Of a stretch of 64,000 bases of DNA, positions 44,497 through 53,835 are shown piece by piece. The position numbers and the translations under genes are program-made. Source of the stretch: Tardiphaga sp. P9-11 (GTDB lineage Bacteria > Pseudomonadota > Alphaproteobacteria > Rhizobiales > Xanthobacteraceae); the NCBI RefSeq assembly GCF_008329525.1, contig NZ_NPKQ01000002.1, positions 806,001-870,000 of the forward strand. The letters are read 5' to 3'. Each line of letters starts with the position of its first letter. The first letter of the stretch is position 1. Below the pieces are notes generated by a model. It had not been told where the DNA came from. It worked only from the letters and a program-made list of their open reading frames with translations, and searched no databases.

Positions 44497-46866
44497 CTAC
44501 TTCGCCGGCTTTGCCAGAACAGAGCTTCCGGTCAGGCGCTGCTGCAGATTGATCAGCCACATTGCGGTCGGTCGCAGGATGAACAGGTCGGCCACCAATG
44601 CCGCCACCATCGAGAAGGCGCTGAGCCAACCGAACAGCCGCAGCGACGGCAGATCCGAGAACACCGTCACGACGAGACCGCAGGCGAGCACCACTGTCGT
44701 CAGGATCAGTGCAGGGCCGACCAGCACAGTCGCGCGTTCGACGGCCACCGCGGGATCGGTGCCCGGCGTATCTTCCAGCCGCAGACGGTTGAGGAAGTGG
44801 ATAGTCGCACTGAGGCCCAGGCCGAACGACACGGTGAGCGCCACCACGCTGGCGAATTGCAGCCCCTCCCCGAGCAGCCACAGCACGAAGCCGGCCAGCA
44901 CCACCGGGAAGATGCCCGGCAGGATACAGGCCAGCATCACCACCCACGAGCGGAACGCGAGGCCGATGAAGATAGCGACCAGACCGAATTCGATCGTCAG
45001 GCCGTGATTGAGCTTCTCGATCATGCCGGCGCTGTTACGCGCCGCGATAGCCGACAGGCCGGTCACTGCAATCTCATAGCCGGGGTGCTTGGTGCGAACG
45101 GCGTTCAGCGCATTGTCGAGCTTATCGACGACCGGCAGGATCTGGCTCGAATCGCTGTCGGGCACACGACCAGACACAACCACCGCCGTCTGGTCCGCCG
45201 AGATGAAGCGGCGCACCAGATGTTCGGGAATCACGCTGACATATTCTTTCAGCGTCGCGACATCGGTCGAGCCGGCCTTCTCCGCCAGCCAGCGCCGCAG
45301 CGTCTCAAGCGACCAGACGTTACCCACACCGGCCTGCTTCTCGACCATGGCATGAACCTCGGCGATGGTCTGCAATGTGTCCGGCGAATACAGATCCGCG
45401 CCCTTGGGGAATTCGATCAGCACGTCGATCGGATTGGCACCGGTCAGCTTGGCGTCGAGACGCCCGCTGGCCGCGACCGCCTGCTCCTTGTCCGGCACCT
45501 GATCGGCCAGGCGATAGCGCGGTTCGAGATTGGCATAGACCACGCCCAGACTACCAACGACGATCAGCGAGATCAGGCTGAACAGGCCCGGCCGACCGAC
45601 CATGCGCACCGCGATCCAGTAACAGAAGGCGCGTAGCGCCTGCACGCCGGCATCGGCGGTCTGGAACTTGGCGGCGAAGACCTTCTCGTTGCGCACCAGC
45701 AGCACGCCGAACACCGGCACCAGCGACAGCACCGCAACCAGCGCGATGATGGTGGCCGTGAGGCCAGCCTCGCCGAATGCGCGGATGAGATCCGAGTCGG
45801 AGAACTGCAATGCGAGGAAGGAAATGCCGGCGGTGCCATGGGTGAGGACGCAGGCCGGACCCACAACACGAACCGCATTCGTAAATGCCGAGTACTTGTC
45901 CTCGCCCGCGATCAATCGGTCACGCGCCGCGAAAGTGAGCTGCATCGAGTCGGCAAAACTGATCACCATAATCAGCGGCGTCATCACATTGAGGAACATG
46001 TTGAGGCTGAAGCCGGCCCAGCCAAGTGCGCCGAGCGACAACAGGATCGCCAGCAGCGGCGGAAACGCCGCGATGATCATGAAGGAGATCTTGCGGAAGA
46101 AAATGATCGCAATGACGCAGCCGGCGAGAATGCCGGCGATATTGTAGATCAGGCCGTCGCGCTCGACCGCATTGCGGATTTCGAGCTGCATCACCGGCAC
46201 GCCCGACAATTCCTTGGTCAGGCCGCTATTCGCCAGGTCGTCATTCATGGTCTTGCGGATATCGGCGACCACGGTGCTGAGCTTGTTATTGCTGACCACG
46301 GCCGGGTCGAGCGACAGCACCACCAGCGCCAGCGTGCCGTCGTCGGACAAAAGCTTGCCGCGGATCAACTCGTTCTGCTTCACCGTCTCGATGAACTTGT
46401 CGTAGTCGGCGCCTTCAGGAAGGTCGTTGGGAAACAGCGCTGCCGGCAACTTGCCGGGGGCGGGCGTCTGACGCGCCGAGAAGATCGAGATCAGGCCGCG
46501 CACGCCATCGACCAATTGCAGGTCGGTGACGAGCTCGCGCATCTTTTCGAGGTTCTCGCGCGCGAGCAGCGTCTTGCCCTCGATCACCACCAGTACGTCG
46601 AATTCGGTCGACGGGAAGCGCTTCGTCACTTCCTCGTACTGCTTGTATTCCTTGCTGTCAGAACGGAACAGCTGGCTCAGCGAATCGTCGATCTTGATGC
46701 GCTGGATGCCGAAGACGGCACCGATCACCAGCGCGAGCAGGATGATGCAGGAGAGGATCGGCGCCTTAACCGCGATCAGGCCGATGCGCTCCAACCCGAA
46801 GGCGATGCTGACCGGCCCCTTGCGCAGTTTGGTCATGTCAGCGTCGTGGGAATCCGTGTCGTGCAT
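44497..46866 (-). CDS. RND/MMPL-family transporter near the hopanoid locus
   Basis: The 789-residue protein has the two-block MMPL/RND layout like HpnN: a membrane segment at about residues 40-60 (SCIILLALVIGAVFGIQRI), a periplasmic loop with KIDDSLSQLFRSDSKEYKQYEE, five membrane segments with ISFADSMQLTFAARDRL, a second loop, and a final block with VSFGLGLSATIHFLNRLRL. It is similar in organisation to HpnN but clearly a different gene. Lipid or hydrophobic-compound export is the family expectation. I chose the ATG at 46866 (MHDTDSHD). It is a single gene on the minus strand. Confidence 0.85.
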   Translation of the reverse strand: MHDTDSHDADMTKLRKGPVSIAFGLERIGLIAVKAPILSCIILLALVIGAVFGIQRIKIDDSLSQLFRSDSKEYKQYEEVTKRFPSTEFDVLVVIEGKTLLARENLEKMRELVTDLQLVDGVRGLISIFSARQTPAPGKLPAALFPNDLPEGADYDKFIETVKQNELIRGKLLSDDGTLALVVLSLDPAVVSNNKLSTVVADIRKTMNDDLANSGLTKELSGVPVMQLEIRNAVERDGLIYNIAGILAGCVIAIIFFRKISFMIIAAFPPLLAILLSLGALGWAGFSLNMFLNVMTPLIMVISFADSMQLTFAARDRLIAGEDKYSAFTNAVRVVGPACVLTHGTAGISFLALQFSDSDLIRAFGEAGLTATIIALVAVLSLVPVFGVLLVRNEKVFAAKFQTADAGVQALRAFCYWIAVRMVGRPGLFSLISLIVVGSLGVVYANLEPRYRLADQVPDKEQAVAASGRLDAKLTGANPIDVLIEFPKGADLYSPDTLQTIAEVHAMVEKQAGVGNVWSLETLRRWLAEKAGSTDVATLKEYVSVIPEHLVRRFISADQTAVVVSGRVPDSDSSQILPVVDKLDNALNAVRTKHPGYEIAVTGLSAIAARNSAGMIEKLNHGLTIEFGLVAIFIGLAFRSWVVMLACILPGIFPVVLAGFVLWLLGEGLQFASVVALTVSFGLGLSATIHFLNRLRLEDTPGTDPAVAVERATVLVGPALILTTVVLACGLVVTVFSDLPSLRLFGWLSAFSMVAALVADLFILRPTAMWLINLQQRLTGSSVLAKPAK

Positions 46867-47079
46867 GCCTTGTCCAGTCCTGTCGTCAGCGGCGTCTGCT
46901 AGCAAGCGTCGCGGGCAGTAATGAGGCTGGAATCGGCGGGACCGAACAGCGCTAGCCCTTGAAATCATGCGGTAAATCTGCCGCACGCAGATGTAGCAGG
47001 TCTGTGTGACACATCGCAAGGCGGCGACCGCGCGCAGGTTGCGTTTCAGGTCACAAAATAGAGCGCAGGGGCTGTTGTC

Positions 47080-47865
47080 TCAGACTGGTGCAACGAGAGG
47101 CGTTGCCAGTTGTAGGCCGCTTTCGTCTTTCAGAGCGACACCAGTCATGCCGCGGCTGAGGCCTTCGCGCGCCAGCCACGCGATCTTGGCTGCAGCCTCC
47201 TCGAAGGACAGGCCGGCGGACTGGATGTTCGACACGCAGTTGCGCGCAGCATCGGTCAGGCCCCACTGTGGCGCAAAGGTCAGGTAGGCGCCCAGACTTT
47301 GCGGTGCCGACAGACCCGGGCGCTCACCGATCAGCATGATGGTCATCCGTGCCTTCAACAGCGCACCGATCTCATCGCCGAGCGCGACCCGGGAACCGAC
47401 GGCCACAACGACGGCGCCGATCTCGAATCCCGCCAGTTTGGGCAGCAAGGCGTCCAGCAGACCGAGCGCATGCGCATTGACCGCAGCCGGCGACAGGCCG
47501 TCCGCGATCACGATCACCAGATCACATGCCGCGCTTCTGCGCCCTTCAAGCAGCTCCCGCGACTCGCGGGATAATCGGCGGCCCAGATCAGGGCGCTTGA
47601 GATAGTCGGCACGATCCGCCACCTGGCTCGTCACCACCAGCGTGCTCGCCCCCTGCCCGGTCAGCACGGACCTTATGGCTTCAGCCTCGAAGGGCGCGTG
47701 AACCGCGTCGCGCGCGCGCGCATGGTCCAAGGTGAAATCCAACAGGGCCTGCGTGGTCAGGCTGGCGCCGGTCCGCCCGAGCCCGACGCGCGCCGGTGTC
47801 AGCGCGCGCAACTCCGTGAGGAAGCGTTGCGGTGAAGTCGGCGTCATGTCGTGTCGATCTGTCAT
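47080..47865 (-). CDS. eutC: Ethanolamine ammonia-lyase small subunit
   Basis: The 261-residue EutC forms, with EutB, the adenosylcobalamin-dependent enzyme that splits ethanolamine to acetaldehyde and ammonia. Features are [86 protein letters not shown] and the Cys in [16 protein letters not shown]. It starts 17 bp after the hpnP stop, so it is probably co-transcribed with hpnP rather than directly with eutB, which lies on the far side of hpnP. Confidence 0.93.
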   Translation of the reverse strand: MTDRHDMTPTSPQRFLTELRALTPARVGLGRTGASLTTQALLDFTLDHARARDAVHAPFEAEAIRSVLTGQGASTLVVTSQVADRADYLKRPDLGRRLSRESRELLEGRRSAACDLVIVIADGLSPAAVNAHALGLLDALLPKLAGFEIGAVVVAVGSRVALGDEIGALLKARMTIMLIGERPGLSAPQSLGAYLTFAPQWGLTDAARNCVSNIQSAGLSFEEAAAKIAWLAREGLSRGMTGVALKDESGLQLATPLVAPV

Positions 47866-47882
47866 GACGCCAACGCTATCGT

Positions 47883-49466
47883 CTATTCAGCGGGAACGGC
47901 AGCATCCTGCAGCTTCAGCGAATAATAGGAAGCATTGGTCTGACCACCGGACGCATCACGGGCGAAGTTGATCAGGTGGTGCGCCACCATAATCCCGCTG
48001 ATGAGATACTCGATCTCGCCGCGCGCCAGCCGCCTGAATGCGAACTTCCAGAACGCCCGTTTGTAATCGCCGAGCACGCCGACCTTCCAGAAGATATTGC
48101 GCAACATCACCAGTCCGAGACGGATGCTCTTCCAGGTCAGCATGGCCCCGATCGGCGGCTTGATCCGGTTTGGATAGGTGTGGCGGATCTGGTACTCGAA
48201 ACGCTCGAGCAGCTTCTCCGGCACATAGGCACTGCCCATGGCGCGCCGCCAGCTCTTTACAACGTCGTCATAGGGCAACAGGAAGTCCACGTTGGAGTCG
48301 CGCCCTTCGTCCTCGTTCAGGCGCCCTTCCTTCTTCAACCGATCCCATAGCGGCGTCTGCGGCAGCGCCTGCAGCAGGTTGATTGTCAAAAGCGGAATCT
48401 GCGACGCCTCAACGAATTCGAGCAGATGCTGCCCGGTCTCCGGCCTGTCGGTATCGAGGCCGAGGATGATGCCGGACACGACTTCCATGCCGAAACTGTT
48501 CAGAGTCTCGATCGCCTCCATGATGGGGACCATCATGTTGTGATCCTTCTTCATCGCCTTGAGGGCGACGGGATCTGGCGTCTCGATGCCGCAGAAGATG
48601 GTGCCGAACCAGGCATCGCGCATCAGCGCAAGGATTTCCGGCCGCTTGGCGATGTTCAGCGTCGCCTCGCAGGACAGGCGCAAGACAAAACCGGTCCTCT
48701 TCTGCCATTCGACCAGATGCGGCAGCAGATCCAGCGCAGCCTTGCGGTTGCCGATGAAATTGTCATCGACGAAATAGACCGATCCCATGATTCCACATTC
48801 GAGCAGCTTGTCGAGCTCGGCGGTGATCTGCTCCGGCGACTTCAGGCGCGGGTTGCGGCCATAGAGGCCAGGAATGTCGCAGAACTCACACTGATACGGG
48901 CAGCCCGAGGAATACTGGATGCTGCCGAGGAAGTAGCGCGGGATATCCGCCAATTCGTAGGCCGGAATCGGAAACTTGGTCATGTCGAGGCGGTCGGCGG
49001 TCTTGAGCACGACCTGCTGGTCAGGGCGCGACACGTCTTTCTCGAGGATATCGATCAACTGGTCGGTGGCATCGCCGAGTTCGCCCACATGGAGATAATC
49101 GAAGGCCGGATAGTATTCCGGGCACGACGACACCGACGGTCCGCCGATCGCCACCGGCAGGTCATACTTATGCGCGCGATAACAGATGTCGTTCATCTGG
49201 GTGCGCTGGATATGCATGCCCGAAACCATCACCGCTTCCGCCCACAGGAAATCGGCCGGCGTAGCGTCGCGGATGTTCTCATCGATGAACCGGACTTCCC
49301 AGTTCTCCGGCATGTAAGCGGCAATCAACAGCAAGCCCTGGGGAGGCATGAACGCCTGAACGCCGTCGGTCAGAGGATATGAATATTCAAACGTGCCAAA
49401 TGAAGAGGTGTATCGCGGAAAGACGCACAAGATACGCCGGACCGTCTGCCTGCCCTCAGCTCTCAT
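47883..49466 (-). CDS. hpnP: HpnP, hopanoid C-2 methylase (B12-binding radical SAM)
   Basis: The 527-residue protein has an N-terminal cobalamin-binding domain ([26 protein letters not shown], then [16 protein letters not shown]), a radical SAM domain with [22 protein letters not shown] (C-x3-C-x2-C near residues 188-196), and a C-terminal DUF4070-like region. HpnP methylates ring A of hopanoids at C-2. The hopanoid locus nearby and the resemblance to the Rhodopseudomonas enzyme support the assignment; another B12 radical SAM methylase is the alternative. The ATG at 49466 has AGAGGA about 6 bp upstream. An EcfG-type promoter lies just before it. Confidence 0.85.
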   Translation of the reverse strand: MRAEGRQTVRRILCVFPRYTSSFGTFEYSYPLTDGVQAFMPPQGLLLIAAYMPENWEVRFIDENIRDATPADFLWAEAVMVSGMHIQRTQMNDICYRAHKYDLPVAIGGPSVSSCPEYYPAFDYLHVGELGDATDQLIDILEKDVSRPDQQVVLKTADRLDMTKFPIPAYELADIPRYFLGSIQYSSGCPYQCEFCDIPGLYGRNPRLKSPEQITAELDKLLECGIMGSVYFVDDNFIGNRKAALDLLPHLVEWQKRTGFVLRLSCEATLNIAKRPEILALMRDAWFGTIFCGIETPDPVALKAMKKDHNMMVPIMEAIETLNSFGMEVVSGIILGLDTDRPETGQHLLEFVEASQIPLLTINLLQALPQTPLWDRLKKEGRLNEDEGRDSNVDFLLPYDDVVKSWRRAMGSAYVPEKLLERFEYQIRHTYPNRIKPPIGAMLTWKSIRLGLVMLRNIFWKVGVLGDYKRAFWKFAFRRLARGEIEYLISGIMVAHHLINFARDASGGQTNASYYSLKLQDAAVPAE

Positions 49467-49519
49467 CAAAATTCCTCTGTGAATGCATCAGCGATCCCCA
49501 TAAGCGCTGAACCTTCAAT

Positions 49520-49544
49520 AACATTGTCGAGATAAAACCGTTCC
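49520..49544 (-). promoter_or_regulatory. EcfG-type promoter upstream of hpnP
   Basis: On the minus strand GGAAC (49544-49540), a 16-bp spacer and TGTT (49523-49520) match the GGAAC-N16/17-CGTT consensus of the alphaproteobacterial general-stress sigma factor with one mismatch. Transcription would start near 49512, about 46 bases before the hpnP ATG. EcfG control of hpnP is established in Rhodopseudomonas palustris, which raises the prior. Confidence 0.7.
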
Positions 49545-49691
49545 ACTCCTGCCGAATAGTTTGGACGATCTAATCACGACCTCCGAATCTGGGCCAGAAT
49601 TTCTTCAAGATTGTGGCGAGCGGTGACAAGGTCGTGACCAGCTTCGCGCAAGTGCGCACAAAGCGCCAAGCCTTATGACGGTTTATTGACG

Positions 49692-51074
49692 TCAGGCGAT
49701 CAGACGCGCTGCCAGGTCGGGCAGCAGGCCGTCCCGATCGCGGATGCGAAGGTCCGCTCCGGACAGCCCGACCCGCTGCAGCCAATCGTCGAATTCCGGT
49801 GCGCGTTTGAGGCCAAAGAGGTCACGGATATAGAGCGCGTCGTGAAATGACGTCGACTGGTAATTCAGCATCACGTCATCGGCACCCGGCACGCCCATCA
49901 CGAAGGTCACGCCGGCCGCGGCCAGCAGCGTCAGCAGATTGTCCATGTCGTCCTGATCGGCTTCGGCATGGTTGGTGTAACAGACATCCACCCCCAGCGG
50001 CAGACCGAGCAGCTTGCCGCAGAAATGGTCCTCCAGCCCGGCGCGGATGATCTCCTTGCCGTCATAGAGATATTCCGGCCCGATGAAGCCGACGACGCTG
50101 TTCACCAGCAACGGATCGAACGCCCGCGCGACCGCATAGGCCCGTGCCTCCAGGGTCTGCTGGTCGACGCCGTGATGGGCATTGGCAGACAGCGCCGAGC
50201 CCTGCCCGGTCTCGAAATACATAACGTTCTGGCCAAGCGTGCCGCGCTTCAGGGAGAGCCCCGCATTATGCGCCTCCTTCAGGATCGCCAGATCGATGCC
50301 GAAGCTCTTGTTGGCGGCTTCGGTCCCGGCAATCGACTGAAACACCAGATCGACCGGGGCGCCCTGGTTGATCAGATCGAGGCTGGTCGTGACATGGGTG
50401 AGCACGCAGCTCTGCGTCGGCATATCCAGCTTGGTGATGACCTCGTCGAGCAGCCGCACCAATCCGCCCAGTACCGCAGGATCGTCGCTCGCCGGATTGA
50501 TGCCGATGCAGGCATCGCCGGAGCCCAGCATCAGCCCATCGAGAATGGAGGCGGTGATGCCCCTGACATCGTCGAACGGGTGGTTTGGCTGCAGGCGCAC
50601 GCTCATCCGACCGCGCAGACCGATGGTGTTGCGAAAGCGCGTGATCACCTCGCACTTTTTCGCCACCAGGATCAGATCCTGGTTGCGCATCAATTTTGAA
50701 ACGGCGGCGGCCATCTCGGGCGTGATGCCAGGGGCGACGCCTCGCAGAACCTCTGGCGTCGCTGCGTCCGATAGCAACCAGTCGCGGAAACTACCGACGG
50801 TCAGAGATGAAATGGGCATGAACGCCAGCAGGTCATGGCCGTCGACGATCAGACGGGTGACCTCGTCGTCCTCATAGGGCACAACCATGTCCTGCAGGAA
50901 CTGCCTGAGCGGCACATCAGCCAGCGCCATCCGCGCGGCGATCATCTCCTCGGCAGTGTCTGCCGCGACGCCTGCCAACCGGTCGCCGGAGCGCGGCGGC
51001 GTCGCCTTGGCAAGCAACTCGCGCAAGGTCGCAAAGACATATGACTGCGTGCCGATGGCTTGGCGAAAGATCAT
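49692..51074 (-). CDS. eutB: Ethanolamine ammonia-lyase large subunit
   Basis: The 460-residue EutB is the catalytic, adenosylcobalamin-binding TIM-barrel subunit. Family segments are GLRGRMSVRLQPNHPFDDVRGI, LMLGSGDACIGINPASDD, CVLTHVTTSLDLINQGAPVDLVFQS, YFETGQGSALSANAHHGVDQQT and LPLGVDVCYTNHAEADQDDMDNLL. I chose the ATG at 51074 (MIFRQAIGTQ), which gives the family length. hpnP lies between it and eutC. The 222-bp gap to hpnP contains the EcfG-like promoter. No eut microcompartment, reactivase or transporter genes are visible. Confidence 0.94.
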   Translation of the reverse strand: MIFRQAIGTQSYVFATLRELLAKATPPRSGDRLAGVAADTAEEMIAARMALADVPLRQFLQDMVVPYEDDEVTRLIVDGHDLLAFMPISSLTVGSFRDWLLSDAATPEVLRGVAPGITPEMAAAVSKLMRNQDLILVAKKCEVITRFRNTIGLRGRMSVRLQPNHPFDDVRGITASILDGLMLGSGDACIGINPASDDPAVLGGLVRLLDEVITKLDMPTQSCVLTHVTTSLDLINQGAPVDLVFQSIAGTEAANKSFGIDLAILKEAHNAGLSLKRGTLGQNVMYFETGQGSALSANAHHGVDQQTLEARAYAVARAFDPLLVNSVVGFIGPEYLYDGKEIIRAGLEDHFCGKLLGLPLGVDVCYTNHAEADQDDMDNLLTLLAAAGVTFVMGVPGADDVMLNYQSTSFHDALYIRDLFGLKRAPEFDDWLQRVGLSGADLRIRDRDGLLPDLAARLIA

Positions 51075-51147
51075 TGCTGCTCCAGAGCGTGGCACCGAAA
51101 ACAGTCCGGAGCCACGCTCGCGAAGCAGACTAACATCTAAAGCTGCG

Positions 51148-52497
51148 CTATGCAGCCTTGACGGTCGCGAGGAATTTGTCGACTTCCATACGCAGCTTTT
51201 CGGACTGCTGCGATAGTTCTGAAGCGGATGCCAGAACCTCGGCGGAAGCCGCTCCTGTCTCTCCCGCAAGACGCGTGATCGCAGAAATGTTCGACGACAC
51301 CTCGCTGGTGCCGTTTGCCGCTTCCTGCACGCTGCGCGAGATTTCGTTGGTCGCGGCCCCCTGCTCCTCGACCGCAGCCGAAATTGCGGCCGAGATTTCG
51401 CTCAGCGACTTGATCACGGTGGTGATGGTACCGATCGCCATCACCGACTCGGCTGTCGAGCTCTGGATGTCGCCGACCTGATCGGCGATTTCAGCGGTCG
51501 CTTTCGCCGTCTGTTCGGCGAGCGATTTCACCTCTTGTGCCACCACGGCAAATCCCCGGCCGGCTTCGCCGGCCCGCGCAGCCTCGATGGTCGCATTAAG
51601 TGCCAGCAGATTCGTCTGGGCCGCGATATTGTTGATCAATTCGACCACTGCGCCGATCTTCTGGGCAGCCTCGGCGAGGCGATGCATCTTGGTCGTGGTC
51701 TCATCGGCATCACGCACGGCGTCGCCGGCAATCCGCGCGGAATCGTTCACCTGCCGCGAGATCTCCTTGATGGAACTGGTCAGTTCCTCGGTTGCCACCG
51801 CTACCGCCTGCACGCCAGACGTCGCATCTCTTGATGCGGCTTCAACCACATTCGACTGTGACACAGATGTTTGAGCGGACACCGTCATACTCTGCGCCGC
51901 TGCCTGCAGTTCGGTAGATGCAGAACTGACGATATTGACAACGCCGCCAATCATCTTCTCGAAATCATTGGCGATACGATCAAGAACCACGCGACGGTCG
52001 CGCCTTCCCTCTTCGATATAGACCGAAATCGCGAGATCCATGTCGAGCATGGCGGCTTTTATGATAGCCGTCTGAAGCAGGCTCCTCCTGTTCTTGGCTT
52101 TGAAATCGAACCTGCCTGCAGGCATCCGTTGCGCAATGGCATCGACAAGACCTGACACCAGCGCATTGTAGCCGCCAATATACCAGCGCGGTTCAAGGCC
52201 GAGCTTGTTGTGAACCTGGCCAATCTTGGTCACCGAAGCCTGATATGCATCGTCGAAACGCCCCTCGAGGATCACAGACCAGTGGGCGATCTGCATCTTC
52301 TTCGCATGCATCATCTGGTCGCGACTCTTGAAGAATGCGGCGGTTTCCGCAAACGCAGAGATGTGGTCGTAAAATGCATCGAGGATCGCCGGCAATTCTG
52401 CGAGAATGAAAGTTTTCCCCTCCCGGAGTGCCGCGACGGTGTCGTGATCGATGAGATTGAATTTTAGACGTTCTGAAATCATGGTCGCGTCCGGCAT
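51148..52497 (-). CDS. Globin-coupled methyl-accepting chemotaxis sensor
   Basis: The 449-residue soluble chemoreceptor has an N-terminal protoglobin domain (residues 1-170) with proximal His96 in [21 protein letters not shown], and a C-terminal MCP signalling domain whose hairpin tip is [42 protein letters not shown]. There is no membrane segment. Haem-based oxygen sensing (HemAT-like) is the family role. The ATG at 52497 has a GGGGGG run upstream. eutB follows 73 bp downstream. A near-consensus FixK/FNR box lies about 80 bp upstream. Confidence 0.92.
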   Translation of the reverse strand: MPDATMISERLKFNLIDHDTVAALREGKTFILAELPAILDAFYDHISAFAETAAFFKSRDQMMHAKKMQIAHWSVILEGRFDDAYQASVTKIGQVHNKLGLEPRWYIGGYNALVSGLVDAIAQRMPAGRFDFKAKNRRSLLQTAIIKAAMLDMDLAISVYIEEGRRDRRVVLDRIANDFEKMIGGVVNIVSSASTELQAAAQSMTVSAQTSVSQSNVVEAASRDATSGVQAVAVATEELTSSIKEISRQVNDSARIAGDAVRDADETTTKMHRLAEAAQKIGAVVELINNIAAQTNLLALNATIEAARAGEAGRGFAVVAQEVKSLAEQTAKATAEIADQVGDIQSSTAESVMAIGTITTVIKSLSEISAAISAAVEEQGAATNEISRSVQEAANGTSEVSSNISAITRLAGETGAASAEVLASASELSQQSEKLRMEVDKFLATVKAA

Positions 52498-52564
52498 TGA
52501 AATTCCCCCCAAAAGGCTGAAATCGAATCTTTGCAGCACAACCTATCGTGGCACGACAGCAGAG

Positions 52565-52596
52565 GTACCAGCATGATCTAGATCAATCCCTGGTAC
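52565..52596. promoter_or_regulatory. FixK/FNR-type box inside a wider dyad, upstream of the globin-coupled MCP
   Basis: On the minus strand TTGAT-CTAG-ATCAT (52586-52573) differs from TTGAT-N4-ATCAA at one base. A further dyad, GTACCAG (52565-52571) and CTGGTAC (52590-52596), is centred within 1 bp of it. If the box acts at -41, transcription starts near 52538, with GATAGG near 52545 as a possible -10. Confidence 0.65.
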
Positions 52597-52635
52597 AAAA
52601 AACTTAGCCGCCACTGCCTGGGAGCAACGTGATGC

Positions 52636-53835
52636 TCAAACGTGCCGCCCCGCAGCGACGCCCGACGACCATGCCCACTGGAAGTTGAAGCCGCCGAGAT
52701 GGCCGGTGACATCGACGACTTCGCCGATGAAATAGAGGCCGGGAACCTGTTGCGACTCGAATGTCTTCGACGACAGTTCTGTGGTGTCTACACCGCCGAG
52801 CGTCACTTCGGCCGTGCGATAGCCCTCGGTGCCGTTCGGCCGGACCCGCCATTCCTTCACTGCTGCAGCGACCGAGGCCAGAAGCTTGTCGGAGAAGTCC
52901 GCCAGCCGCGGAGGGCCGGCGATCCTGTCGGCGATCATCTGCGCCAATCGCTTTGGCAGGAGATCGCCGAGCACCGTCGCCAGTTCCTGCCGCGGACGTT
53001 CGCGGCGTGCCTCCTTCAAGGCGGCGAACACATCGCGCGTCGGCGCCATGTCGATGACGACGTCGAGCCCGTCGCGCCAATAGGACGAAATCTGCAGGAT
53101 CGCCGGTCCGCTGAGACCACGATGGGTGAACAGCAGCGCTTCGTCGAATTTGGTCTTGCCGACACTGACCACGGCATCGACGGCAACGCCCGCCAGATCC
53201 TTGAACTGCGCAAGCGCCGCAACGTCGAAGGTTAGGGGCACCAGTGCGGCCCGCGGCGCGATCATCTTCAATCCGAACTGCTGCGCCAGCTTGTAGCCGA
53301 AGGCACTGGCGCCCATTTTCGGAATCGAAGGCCCGCCGGTGGCAACCACCAGCGACTGGCTGCGATACTCGCCCTGATCGGTGGCGACGACAAAGCCGCT
53401 GTCGTTCTTCGTCACGCCGAGAATGCCGACGCCGAGCCGCATCTGCGCATCGCCCCGGCGGTTTTCGTCCAGCAGCATGTCGATGATCTGCTGGGACGAG
53501 CCATCGCAGAACAACTGCCCGCGCGTCTTCTCGTGATAGGCGATGCGATATGTCTCGACCAGCGCGATGAAGTCTTGCTGGGTGAAGCCTTTCAGCGCCG
53601 ATTTGCAGAATTGCGGATTCTGCGACAGGAAATTTGCCGGCGTCGTGTGCAGGTTGGTGAAATTGCAGCGCCCGCCGCCGGAGATGCGGATCTTCTCGCC
53701 CGGCGACCTCGCCTGCTCCAACAGCATCACCGAGCGACCGCGTTGCCCCGCAATGCCAGCGCACATCAGGCCGGCCGCACCGGCACCGAGGATGATGACA
53801 TCACTGGTGTTATGCGCGCGACGAACGATGGTCAT
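52636..53835 (-). CDS. HI0933-family flavoprotein (NAD(P)/FAD oxidoreductase)
   Basis: The 399-residue protein has DVIILGAGAAGLMCAGIAGQRG, the HI0933 signature GEKIRISGGGRCNFTNL, LVVATGGPSIPKMGASAFGYKLAQ, FTHRGLSGPAILQISSYW and the C-terminal GLYFIGEVVDVTGHLGGFNFQWAWSSG. The family binds FAD and is of uncertain function (YhiN-like). I chose the ATG at 53835, which overlaps the transglutaminase stop as ATGA; the longer frame lies inside that gene. The coupling suggests a link with the transglutaminase operon. Confidence 0.9.
   Translation of the reverse strand: MTIVRRAHNTSDVIILGAGAAGLMCAGIAGQRGRSVMLLEQARSPGEKIRISGGGRCNFTNLHTTPANFLSQNPQFCKSALKGFTQQDFIALVETYRIAYHEKTRGQLFCDGSSQQIIDMLLDENRRGDAQMRLGVGILGVTKNDSGFVVATDQGEYRSQSLVVATGGPSIPKMGASAFGYKLAQQFGLKMIAPRAALVPLTFDVAALAQFKDLAGVAVDAVVSVGKTKFDEALLFTHRGLSGPAILQISSYWRDGLDVVIDMAPTRDVFAALKEARRERPRQELATVLGDLLPKRLAQMIADRIAGPPRLADFSDKLLASVAAAVKEWRVRPNGTEGYRTAEVTLGGVDTTELSSKTFESQQVPGLYFIGEVVDVTGHLGGFNFQWAWSSGVAAGRHV

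Noticed and set aside
52604-53764. A 386-codon minus-strand frame overlapping the HI0933 flavoprotein
   Set aside because: It is out of frame with the FAD motifs and is Arg/Gly-rich without motifs.
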